In this document: positions 1 through 8,955 of the stretch, piece by piece
How positions within the stretch are numbered: position 1 is the first letter of the stretch
Layout: every line of letters starts with the position of its first letter
Source of the DNA: Verrucomicrobiia bacterium
Lineage (GTDB): Bacteria > Verrucomicrobiota > Verrucomicrobiia > Limisphaerales > JADLHS01
DNA: 57,901 nucleotides
Direction of reading: 5' to 3'
NCBI GenBank assembly: GCA_011525685.1
Contig: WYBW01000098.1
Location: 1-57,901, forward strand
Notes under the pieces: model-generated
What the model saw: only the letters and a program-made list of their open reading frames with translations
What the model was told of the DNA's origin: nothing
The model's database searches: none
Translations under genes and position numbers: made by a program

Positions 1-1
1 C

Positions 2-3000
2 TTGTGCGACCTTCTGCTCCAGGCCGGCCTGTGTCGCCTGCAACGCTTCGATGCGTGCTTCGAGCCTGGCCTGCTCTGACCCGGCACTCGCCTGTTGTGT
101 CTGAAGCTGCTTTTGCGAGCCTTCCAGCTCCTGCTTCAACTGGGTGAGCGCCTGCTTGTGGCCCGTCAGTTCGGCTTCCAGCTCCCGGCGGTGGCGATCA
201 ACCTCGGCCACTTGTTGCTCAACACCTCCGCGAAGCTCGGTTTCCCGGACCAGCGCCTCGGTCAACTGCTCGACCTTTTGCTCCAAGTCAACCTGGGTCG
301 CCTGCAACTCCTGGATGCGGGTTTCGAGCCTGGCTTGGTCCGCGCCGGAACTCTGAAGTTGTGCCTCCAGCCGGCTTTGCGCCGCTGCCAGCTCCTGCCG
401 CAACTGCGCTTGTGCCTGCTGGTGCTTCGCCAACTCTGCCTGGAGTTCAGTTCGGAGTCTGGCGCTTTCAGCGGCTTCCTGTTCGGCGACTTCCCGACGC
501 CGGGCCTCGGTCGCGAGCGCTTCGGCCAACTGTCCGGCCTTGTGCTCCAACTCTGCCCGCGTTGTTTGCAGGTCTTTGATGTGCGCTTCCAGCTTGACGT
601 GTTCATCTCCGGAAGTTCGCTGCTGTGCCTCCAGGCGCTCTTGCAACGCCTCCAACCGCTGGCTCAACTCCGCCTGCGCCTGTTTGTTCCTGGCCAGTTC
701 CGCCTCCAGTTCCCGGCGATGGCGGTCAATCTCGCCCGCTTGTTGTTCAGCCCCTTCGCGACGCCGGGTTTCCGCGCTCAGAGCTTCGCGCACCTGAGCG
801 ACTTGTTGTTCCAACTGGTCCTGCTCGGTCTGCAATTCCTTGATGCGCGCCTGCAGCATCGCCCGTTCGGCGCCGGCATTTGTCAGTTGTTCTTCAAATC
901 GCTTTTGCGACGCTTCCAGCTCCTGGCGCAACCGGTCCTGCGCCTGTTTGTTCCTGGCCAGCTCCGCTTCCAATTCGGCCCGTTGTTGACCGATTTCTTC
1001 GGCGTGTTGCTCGGCCCCTTCACGACGCCGGGTCTCGATTGCGAGCTCGTCGGTCAAGCGCTTGACCCGCTGCACGACTTCGACCTGGGCCGCTTGAAGT
1101 TCCTGAGTCTGCGCCTTCGCGGGACTGTCCTGATTTGCCCGCAACTCCTCCAACTGCTCCAACAGTTGTCCGAACTGGGCTTCCAAATCGCTTTGCTGTT
1201 GACCAATTTCGCTCGCCTGATCCTCGGCCCTCTTCCGTCGCTTCCTCTCCTCGACGAACGCTTCGGTCAACCGTGCGATCTGCTGCTCCACCTCGGACTG
1301 CGCCTTCTGCAATTCCTGGATCCGCGCTTCCAGCCTGGATTGCTTGGCGGTGTGCTTCTCCCGCGAAACCTGCAACTGCTCCTGGACATCGGCCAGTTGC
1401 TGCCGCAAACGCGCGCGTGCCTCCCTGGTTTCGGCCAGTTCGGCTTCCAGTTCGCGGCGACGTCTTTCAACCTCCTCCGCGTTCTTCCCGCGCCCTTTGC
1501 GCCGCGGGGACATTTCGGCCAGGGCTTCGGTCAGGGATGCGACTTTCTGCTCCACCGGAGCCTCGGCGGCCTGCAATTCCCTGGTCTGGGCCTCCAGTTT
1601 GGATTGTTCGGCGAGGTGATCGTCGTCCTGCGTTCTGAGTTGCGATTGCACCTCATTCAACTCCTGTCGCAATTGCGACTGGGTCTGTTGGTGCTCCGCC
1701 AACTGGAGAAATCCGATCAACTGCTGCTGCGCCAGTTGCAACATCTGCCGCAACTTGGTCTCCGCCTGCAGTTGTTCCTGTGCCCCGGTCAATTGCTGCG
1801 CCAATTGCTCCAGTTGGGCCTCCAGTTCGCCGCGTCGTTGGTACAGTTCACCGGCCTGTCGTTCAGCCCCTTCCCGGCGTTTGACCTCGCCGGCCAGGGT
1901 TTCGGTCAGCCGTTTGATCTCCTGCTCCACCGCCGCCTGCGTCGCCTGCAATTCCCTCGCCTGGGCCTTCAGCTTGTTCTGCTCTTCGCCGGATGTGTCC
2001 AGCTTGGCCCGCAGTTGGTTTTGTGACTCTTCCAATTGCTGCAGCAACTGTCCAAGTTGAACCTCCAGCTCGCTTCGTTGCTGCTGGATTTCGTCTCGTT
2101 GCTGTTCGGCCCCCTTTCGCCGCTTGGACTCCTCGGCCAGCCATTGTTTGAGTCGCTCAATCTCCTCCTCCATCTCGGCCTGCGCACTGTGAAAGCCCTT
2201 GATCCGCTCCTCCACCCGGGACTTCTCGGTCAGGTAATTCCCCTCCAGCGTCAGAGCCAAATGTTCGACCTCCTCCAACTGCCGCAGCAAGTGCGCGTGC
2301 ATTCGGCGGTTTTCTGCCAACTCCGCTTCCAGTTCACTCCGCCATGGACCAGGCTCGCCCGCCAGCGATTCCGTGAGGGAAGCGATCCTCTCCTCCACCG
2401 CCGTATGCGCGGCCTGCAGTTCCTTCTTCCGAGTTTCGAGCTTCGACTTGTCGGCAAGGTAGTCATCCTTCAGCGCCTTCAGTTGCTTCTGGGCCTCCTG
2501 GAGATTTTGCTGCAACTGCGATTGCGCCTGCCGGCCTTCGGCCAGGCGGAGGTACTTCATCAATTGCCCCTGCGCCTGCTGCAACTCCTGCCGCAACTCA
2601 GTCTCCGCCTGGAATTGCCTCTGTGCCTCCTCCAATTGCCGCTCCAACTGGCTGAGTTGGCCTTCGAGTCTTTGACGGTGTTGGGCAATTTCGTCGGCCT
2701 GTTGTTCGGCAAGTTCCCGCCGCCTGGTCTCCTCGGCCAGGGACCCGTTCAACTGCTCGACCTGTTGCTCCAAACCGGCCTTGGCCGACTGCAGTTCCCT
2801 GATCCGATTCTCCAGCTCGGTTTGCCTGGAACTGGAATTCCCCTGCAGCACCTGTTGTTGCTTTTGCGCCGCTTCCAATTCTTCGCGCAGCTTCGCTTCA
2901 ATTTGCTTGTTCTCGGCCAGTTGGGCTTCCAACTCGGTGCGACGTTGGCCGATTTCGCCCGCCTGATGCTCGGCGCGGTGCCGCTGCTCGGTCTCTTTGG

Positions 3001-6000
3001 CCAGGGCTTCCGTCAGTCGTTTGACTTCCTTTTCCACCTCCGACTGGGATACTTGCAAATCCCGGGTCAGAGTTTCCAGCTTCGTTTGTTCGGTGGCAGC
3101 GTTCTCTCTTTCAGACTTCAGTTGGTCTTGCGACTTGGCCAGTTCCTGGCGCAATTGTTCGAGCTGGACTTCCAGTTCGGCCCGGCGTTTGCCAATTTCG
3201 ACGGCTTGTGCTTCGGCGCCTTCCCGTCGCCTGGTTTCCGCGGTCAGGGTTTCCGTGAGTCGCGCGACCTGCTGCTCGACCTCCGCATGGGTTGCCAGCA
3301 GTTCCTTGGTTCGCGCCTCCAGCCTCGAGTGCTCGGCGCCGGAATGTTCCTGTTGGGCCTGCAACTGTTCCCGCGACGCCTCCAATTCTCGACGCAACTG
3401 TCCGAGTTCGACCTCCAGTTCGCCGCGCCGTTTGCCCATCTCGCTGGCCTCCTGCTCGACGCTTTTGCGATGTCTCGTCTCTTCGTCCAGTGTTTCCGTC
3501 AGCCGCTGGACTTGTTGCTCCATCTCGGCCTTTGCCGATTGCAATTCCGCGAGCCGCGCTGCGAGCTTGGTTTGGTCGGCGCCGAAACTTTCTTCCTGGA
3601 CTCGCAGTTTGTTCTGTGATGCCTCCAGCTCCGCGCGCAACTGGCCGAGCTGGATTTCCAGGTCGCCGCGCCGTTTGGCAATCTCATCGGCCGCTTGCTC
3701 GGCTTCCTTGCGCTGCCTCGTCTCCGCATCCAGTGTTTCCGTCAGCCGTTCGACCTGTTGCTCGATCTCGGCCTTCGCCGCCTGCAATTCCTCGACGCGC
3801 GCCGCGAGTTTCACCTGATCGGCGCCGGCGCGCTCTTCCTGAGCGCGCAAGTGTTCCTGCGACGCTTCCACCTCCTGGCGCAACCGTGCCAGTTGGGCCT
3901 CCAGTTCGCTGCGCCGTTCGCGGATCTCGCACGCCTGTTGCTCGGCGTCTTCCCGGCGCCTGGTTTCGACGGCCAGCGATTCCGTCAGCCGGTTGACCTG
4001 CTGCTCGGCCTCCGCCTGCAACGCCTGAGCCCGTGCTTCCAGCTTGACCTGCTCCGCGCTGGAATGTTCCTGCTGGGCCAGGAGTTGCTTTTGCGCCTGG
4101 TCCAGTTCATTGCGCAACCGCGTCTGGACTTCGGCGCTTTCCGCCAGCGCGGCTTCCAGCTCGCGCCGACGCTTGAAGGCGTCAGCCGCCATCTTTTCCA
4201 CGGCTTCCCGCCGTTTCGCCTCTTTCGTCAGCGCTTCAGTCAGGTGCTTGAGCTTCTCCTCGACCGGCACCTGGGCCGCCTCCAACTCCTTCGTGCGAGC
4301 TTCGAGCCTTGATTGTTCAGCGACACTGTTCTCCCTCTGCGCCTGCAGTTGCTTGTGCGCGTCCTCCAACTGCTGGTTCAACTGACCCAATCGAGCTTCC
4401 AACTCCAGCCGGCGCCGGCCAATTTCGTCAGCCTGTTGCTCGGCGCCCTCCCGGCGCCGGGTTTCCTCGACCAGCGCCTCCGTCAGACGCTTGATCTCCT
4501 GTTCCACCTCCGCCTGTGCCGACTGCAATTCCTTCGTCCGTGAGCCCAGCCGGGCCTGCTCGGCATCGAAGGCTCTTTGTTGCGCTTGCAGTTGCTTCTG
4601 CGCTTCCTTCAACTCCTGGCGCAGGCTCGCCAGCGCCGCTTTGTGCTCCGCCAGTTCGCTTTCCAGTCTCGCGCGTTGTTGGCCGATTTCGCCGACTCGT
4701 TGTTCGGCATCATTCCGACGCCTGGTTTCCTCGGCCAATGCTTGCGTCAAACGCTCGATCTCTTTTTCCACATCGGCTTTTGCCAACTGCAATTCCTTCG
4801 CCCGGGCCTCCAACATGGCGTGCTCGGCCTTGAAGCCTTCCTGCTGCGACTGCAGTTGCTTCTGCGCTTCTTTCAACCCTTGCCGCAGACCCGCCAGAGC
4901 CTCTTTGTGTTCCGCAAGCTCCGCCTCTAGTCTGGCGCGCTCTTGACTGATCTCGCCGGCCTGTCGCTCGACGCCTTTCCGTTGTCGGGCCTCCTCGGCC
5001 AACGACTCCGTCAGCCGCTTGACCAGTTGCTCCACATCGGTCTTGGCCGACTGCAATTCATTGATTCGTGTTTCGAGCCTGGATTGCTCGTTGCCGGAGC
5101 GCTGCTGGAGCGTGTTTTGTTGCGCTTGAACCTCCTCCAGTTTCTTGCGCAGGGATTCCTGGGTGCGTCGGTTCTCCTCCAGCTCCGCTTCCAGTTTGGC
5201 GCGGTATTTGTCAACCTCGCTTAGGTGTCGCTCGGCGGCTTTCCGGTGACTGGCCTCTTCCGCCAGGGATTCGGTCAGCCGCTTGACCTGTTGTTCCATG
5301 TCGGCTTTTGCCGACTTCAATTCGTTGACCCGCGCCTCGAGCTTGGACTGTTCCGCCACGGCAGTCTCGTGCTGGGCGTGTTGTTGTTTCTGCGTCTGCT
5401 CCAACTCCTGACGCAACCGCGCCTGCAACTGTTTGTTTTCCGCCAGCTCGGCTTCCAGCTTCGCGCGCTGCTGGCTGATTTCGCCCGCGTGTTGCTCGGC
5501 GCTCTTCCGGTGCCTCGCTTCTTCGGCCAGCGATTCCGCCAACTGGTGGAGCTGTTGCTCCACCTCGGCCTTGGCGGTGAGCAACTCCGAGATCCGTGCT
5601 TCGAGTTCGCTTTGACTGGCGTTGGAATCTTCCCGCAGCGTCTGCTGTTGCTGGCGCGCTTCCTCGAGTTCCTGCCGGAGCCTCGCCAGAATCCGGTTGT
5701 TCTCGGCCAGCTCGGCTTCCAGTTCGCTCCGACGCTTGGCGAGTTCCGCGGCCAGTTCCTCGGCTTCTTTCCGGCGCCTGGTTTCCACCGCCAGGGCTTC
5801 CACCAGCGCCTTGATCTTCTCTTCGATTGTCGTTCGATGCGCGTCCAACTCCACAATCCGCGCTTGAAGCTCGGACTGCTCGGTGCGGGAAGTCTCCTGC
5901 TGCGCCTGCTGTTGCTGCCGCGCCTCCTGAAGCTGCTGCTGCAACTGGCCAAGTTCCGACTCCAACTCGCCGCGGCGTTGCCCGACCTCCGCCGCGCGGT

Positions 6001-8557
6001 GCTCGGCCTCTTCCCGACGCCGTGCTTCCTCTGCCAGGGCTTCGGTCAGGCGCTTGACCTGCTGTTCCACCTCGGCCTGGGCGGCCTGCAGGTCCCGGGT
6101 CTGCGCTTCCAGCAGGGATTCCTGGGCGGTCGAGTTGTTCTCGCGCAGTTGCCTCCGCGCCTCCTCGAGTTCGTGCCGCAACTGGGATTGGGCCTGTTTG
6201 CTCTCCGCCAGTTCCGCTTCCAGCTCCCCGCGCCGTTTGGCGTTGAGGGAAGCCTCCATTTCCCGTTGCAGCGCCTTTTTGATCTGCTCGTTTTCCGCCA
6301 AGGCCGCTTCGAGTTCGCTCCGGACCCGGGCGTATTCAGCGCCTTGCCGTTCGAGTTCCTGGCGTCGCCGGGTTTCTTCGGCCAGGTCCTTTTGCAGTTG
6401 CCGGATCTGCTGTTCCGCGCCGGTGTGATCCGCCAGCAAGGCCTGGATTCGTGCCTCCAACCGGGACTGTTCAACGGTGGCGCTCCCCTCGAGCGCGTCG
6501 CGCTGCTGCTGGATCTCCGCCAGTTGCTGATGCAACTCTGCCAGTGCGCTTTTGTGACCGGCGAGTTCGGCTTCAAGTTCGGCTTGCCGGGCGGCGTCCT
6601 GTCGCTCCTCGGCCAGCGCCTCGGACAATCCCCGGACCTTCTGCTCCGCTTCAGCCCGGCTCGCCTGCAATTCTTTTGTTCGCGCATCGAGTTCGGACTC
6701 TTTGACGGCTTGACCCGCCTTGAGTTCCTGCAACTCGCGGCGGACCGCTTCAAGTTCGCTGGCCAGCAATTCCCGCGCGCGCTGGCTTTGCTCCAGGGAC
6801 GATTCGAGTTCGAGCAACTTTTTCGGGTCTTGCGCAGCTTGGATGTCCCGCTGGAAGGCATCCTGTACGCCTTGAAGCTCCTGCAGCGCCGCCTCCAGTT
6901 CGCCCCGGCGTCTGGCGTTCTCAGCCACCTGCTGTTCGACAAGCCGGTGTCGCTCGGTTTCCTCCTCCAAAGCCCGCTTCAGACGGATCAGCTTGTCGGC
7001 CACAAAATCCCGGACCTCCGCCAGCGCCCGGCGGCGTCCCTCGAGATTCCACTTGGCCTTGTCCCCGCCTTGTTCGGCGATCTGGGCCTGCTTCTGGGCT
7101 TCCTCCAGCAATTCCAGGAACTGCTGTTGCGACCGCTGATTCTCCTCAATCGCCGCCTCCAGCAAAGCGCGGCGCTTGGCGTTTTCGGCGGCCTGCTGCT
7201 CGACCGCTTCGCGCCGGCGCGTTTCCTCCGCCAACGCCTCTTTCAAATCCTTTAGCTGCCGCGCGGCGCTCATGACCTTGACCACCCGCTGCGGGAGATT
7301 CTCGGGCCCGGGCTGCTTGTCGCGCTGAGATGGCGGGTTGGCTGCGGAGTGGTCGTCAGCATTGGGGCTGATGCTCGTGATGCGCGGTTGCTCCGGGACC
7401 ATCCTGGGATTCGGATTGTTCAGCAGCGCAACGGTCGCCTTGAGGATCAATTCAAGCGGCGAGATGGGTTTGGCAAGGAGATCATCGCCCGCGCTCAACA
7501 CGCTCTCGGCGCGGTTCTGGAAGTCCTTTTGTGGGATGACAAAGATGACTGGCGTGCTGCTTTGACGAGGAATCTCGCGCAGTTTCTGACACAACTCGAG
7601 GCCGTTGATTCCTTGCAGGTCAATGTCCAGGAGCACGAGGTCAAAAGGCTCGTCCTTCAACAACATGAGGCCATCGCTCCCATTCGTGGCAATGACGATT
7701 TCGTAGTTGGCCCGTTTGAGGGCCACTTCATTCGCCATGTTGCAAACCTGGTCGTCGTCCAACAGCAGCGCTCGGGGTTTGCAATAGGAAGCGGTTGATC
7801 CCACGTCACGGTTGGCAAACAACCGGTCGAGACACTCCAGCGACTTGGCAAGGGTGTAAATCAAGGACGGAGAGGTTGCTCCATTCGATCGCGACAGATG
7901 CTCAAACAGCATGGCCTCGATGGCCTCGGTCAGTTGCGCGATTTTGCGGCAATCCGCCAGGCCGGCGCGCGTGCCGAGGGAGCGGACACACTGGTACATC
8001 TTCTCCAGATGTTCCCGGCCTTCCGCCGAACCGGCAACCTCGGCATAACTCAGGGAGAATTGCCGGAGGGCGGCGACGTCAGCAGGGCCTTCCTCCAAGA
8101 GCGCTGTTCTTGCCTGTTCGACCAGACCCTCTGCGGCGGCGTGGTCCGTCTCGTTCGCTCCATTGATGCCCACCAGCGCGTGTGAAACGGAAATGAGTTC
8201 CGAAGGTGTGCATGCCGATCTTGGCAGCGCCTTGTTGCCGCCAGCCCGCAGGGCTCTCTGCGTCAACTCGGGAAGGTGGGCGTTGGTCAGGACCAGAACG
8301 GGCGTGGTCTTGTGACGCTCGTTCGAGCGGATGGCGTTCAGCAGGTCGAAACCGCCACGCTTCGGCAGCATCACGTTCAGGATGATCAAATCGGCCGACA
8401 GACCAGGAAGGGCCTCGAGGGCCTCCGTCGCGTCCAGTGCCGAGGCCGTGCTGAAACCGGCCTGCTCCAGCCTGTTGCTGTACAGGTTCACTGTGGACGA
8501 ATCATCGTCCACCAGGAAGACTGCCCTGGATTCCATCGAAGTCTTCTCGGTTATCAT
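2..8557 (-). CDS. Giant REC - Hpt-like - REC - coiled-coil scaffold protein (partial, C-terminus outside window)
   Basis: The frame is open from 8557 to the left edge, at least 2,852 codons with no stop seen. Residues 8-125 form a receiver domain with the acidic triplet DDD at 17-19, but the phosphoacceptor position is Asn61 (LIILNVMLP) and the switch Lys is Arg113, so it looks like a pseudo-receiver. Residues 140-250 are helical and Hpt-like, with Gln189 where the His would be. Residues 260-380 form a second receiver with DDD, Asp311 (LVLLDIDLQG) and Lys363 (AKP); its Thr/Ser position looks replaced by a hydrophobic residue. From about residue 429 the protein is almost pure Glu/Gln/Leu/Arg/Ala coiled coil built of repeated units. 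Start: ATG 8557, or ATG 8536 preceded by GAGAAG. The layout resembles Myxococcus FrzS and AglZ (pseudo-receiver plus coiled coil, cell polarity and motility). A scaffold role is inferred, not shown. Confidence 0.85.
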   Translation of the reverse strand, partial: MITEKTSMESRAVFLVDDDSSTVNLYSNRLEQAGFSTASALDATEALEALPGLSADLIILNVMLPKRGGFDLLNAIRSNERHKTTPVLVLTNAHLPELTQRALRAGGNKALPRSACTPSELISVSHALVGINGANETDHAAAEGLVEQARTALLEEGPADVAALRQFSLSYAEVAGSAEGREHLEKMYQCVRSLGTRAGLADCRKIAQLTEAIEAMLFEHLSRSNGATSPSLIYTLAKSLECLDRLFANRDVGSTASYCKPRALLLDDDQVCNMANEVALKRANYEIVIATNGSDGLMLLKDEPFDLVLLDIDLQGINGLELCQKLREIPRQSSTPVIFVIPQKDFQNRAESVLSAGDDLLAKPISPLELILKATVALLNNPNPRMVPEQPRITSISPNADDHSAANPPSQRDKQPGPENLPQRVVKVMSAARQLKDLKEALAEETRRREAVEQQAAENAKRRALLEAAIEENQRSQQQFLELLEEAQKQAQIAEQGGDKAKWNLEGRRRALAEVRDFVADKLIRLKRALEEETERHRLVEQQVAENARRRGELEAALQELQGVQDAFQRDIQAAQDPKKLLELESSLEQSQRARELLASELEAVRRELQELKAGQAVKESELDARTKELQASRAEAEQKVRGLSEALAEERQDAARQAELEAELAGHKSALAELHQQLAEIQQQRDALEGSATVEQSRLEARIQALLADHTGAEQQIRQLQKDLAEETRRRQELERQGAEYARVRSELEAALAENEQIKKALQREMEASLNAKRRGELEAELAESKQAQSQLRHELEEARRQLRENNSTAQESLLEAQTRDLQAAQAEVEQQVKRLTEALAEEARRREEAEHRAAEVGQRRGELESELGQLQQQLQEARQQQQAQQETSRTEQSELQARIVELDAHRTTIEEKIKALVEALAVETRRRKEAEELAAELAKRRSELEAELAENNRILARLRQELEEARQQQQTLREDSNASQSELEARISELLTAKAEVEQQLHQLAESLAEEARHRKSAEQHAGEISQQRAKLEAELAENKQLQARLRQELEQTQKQQHAQHETAVAEQSKLEARVNELKSAKADMEQQVKRLTESLAEEASHRKAAERHLSEVDKYRAKLEAELEENRRTQESLRKKLEEVQAQQNTLQQRSGNEQSRLETRINELQSAKTDVEQLVKRLTESLAEEARQRKGVERQAGEISQERARLEAELAEHKEALAGLRQGLKEAQKQLQSQQEGFKAEHAMLEARAKELQLAKADVEKEIERLTQALAEETRRRNDAEQRVGEIGQQRARLESELAEHKAALASLRQELKEAQKQLQAQQRAFDAEQARLGSRTKELQSAQAEVEQEIKRLTEALVEETRRREGAEQQADEIGRRRLELEARLGQLNQQLEDAHKQLQAQRENSVAEQSRLEARTKELEAAQVPVEEKLKHLTEALTKEAKRREAVEKMAADAFKRRRELEAALAESAEVQTRLRNELDQAQKQLLAQQEHSSAEQVKLEARAQALQAEAEQQVNRLTESLAVETRRREDAEQQACEIRERRSELEAQLARLRQEVEASQEHLRAQEERAGADQVKLAARVEELQAAKAEIEQQVERLTETLDAETRQRKEAEQAADEIAKRRGDLEIQLGQLRAELEASQNKLRVQEESFGADQTKLAARLAELQSAKAEMEQQVQRLTETLDEETRHRKSVEQEASEMGKRRGELEVELGQLRRELEASREQLQAQQEHSGAEHSRLEARTKELLATHAEVEQQVARLTETLTAETRRREGAEAQAVEIGKRRAELEVQLEQLRQELAKSQDQLKSERENAATEQTKLETLTRDLQVSQSEVEKEVKRLTEALAKETEQRHRAEHQAGEIGQRRTELEAQLAENKQIEAKLREELEAAQKQQQVLQGNSSSRQTELENRIRELQSAKAGLEQQVEQLNGSLAEETRRRELAEQQADEIAQHRQRLEGQLSQLERQLEEAQRQFQAETELRQELQQAQGQLMKYLRLAEGRQAQSQLQQNLQEAQKQLKALKDDYLADKSKLETRKKELQAAHTAVEERIASLTESLAGEPGPWRSELEAELAENRRMHAHLLRQLEEVEHLALTLEGNYLTEKSRVEERIKGFHSAQAEMEEEIERLKQWLAEESKRRKGAEQQRDEIQQQRSELEVQLGQLLQQLEESQNQLRAKLDTSGEEQNKLKAQARELQATQAAVEQEIKRLTETLAGEVKRREGAERQAGELYQRRGELEAQLEQLAQQLTGAQEQLQAETKLRQMLQLAQQQLIGFLQLAEHQQTQSQLRQELNEVQSQLRTQDDDHLAEQSKLEAQTRELQAAEAPVEQKVASLTEALAEMSPRRKGRGKNAEEVERRRRELEAELAETREARARLRQQLADVQEQLQVSREKHTAKQSRLEARIQELQKAQSEVEQQIARLTEAFVEERKRRKRAEDQASEIGQQQSDLEAQFGQLLEQLEELRANQDSPAKAQTQELQAAQVEVVQRVKRLTDELAIETRRREGAEQHAEEIGQQRAELEAELARNKQAQDRLRQELEASQKRFEEQLTNAGAERAMLQARIKELQTEQDQLEQQVAQVREALSAETRRREGAEQQAGEIDRHRRELEAELARNKQAQAELSQRLEALQERLEAQQRTSGDEHVKLEAHIKDLQTTRAELEHKAGQLAEALATEARRREVAEQEAAESARLRTELQAELAKHQQAQAQLRQELAAAQSRLEAQLQSSGADQARLETRIQELQATQVDLEQKVEQLTEALVRETELRGGVEQQVAEVDRHRRELEAELTGHKQALTQLKQELEGSQKQLQTQQASAGSEQARLEARIEALQATQAGLEQKVAQ

Positions 8558-8955
8558 ATTTGATCTCTGATGCCTTAATACGGGACACAGCGTGACTAGG
8601 GGACTGCGAACACAAGAATGAAAGCATCACCACTGCCAATCCGCGGAGCAGCGGTTTCTTGGGTGCTGGGGTCTGAAAGGGAGCCTTTCCGAAAACTGGA
8701 AGAGCACTCTCCTTTGCCTGGGATCAACAAGTTTTGTCAATCAGGCAGCAGCTCGCCTGAGGTCCCCCGTGGCAGGCCCACTTTTCAGATGGCCGATAAC
8801 CGGGATGACCGTCTCGCTACGCGCTATGACGGGCCAGTGAGGCGCGAGAAGATCGCGGGCCGCGCGTCAGCGGTGGCTCTTTTTCGAATGGAGAATTGTT
8901 GGCGGCCACACTGGCAACGGTTCTTCAGTTCGTTGGCCATCGAGCAAGCCACGCT
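8558..8955. other. Intergenic region, 398 bp
   Basis: This lies upstream of the giant scaffold gene and downstream of the YiiX-like gene. It should hold the scaffold promoter. A TATTAA box lies on the minus strand near 8575, but I found no -35 at a sensible distance. I see no convincing gene, repeat or RNA here. Confidence 0.5.

Noticed and set aside
95..7255. Long plus-strand open frames rich in Leu and Gln opposite the scaffold gene (95-2026, 2036-3619, 5225-7255 and others)
   Set aside because: They are in register with the minus-strand coiled coil; CTG/CAG and TTC/GAA codons on one strand give open frames on the other. The minus strand has domains and a continuous frame, the plus frames do not.
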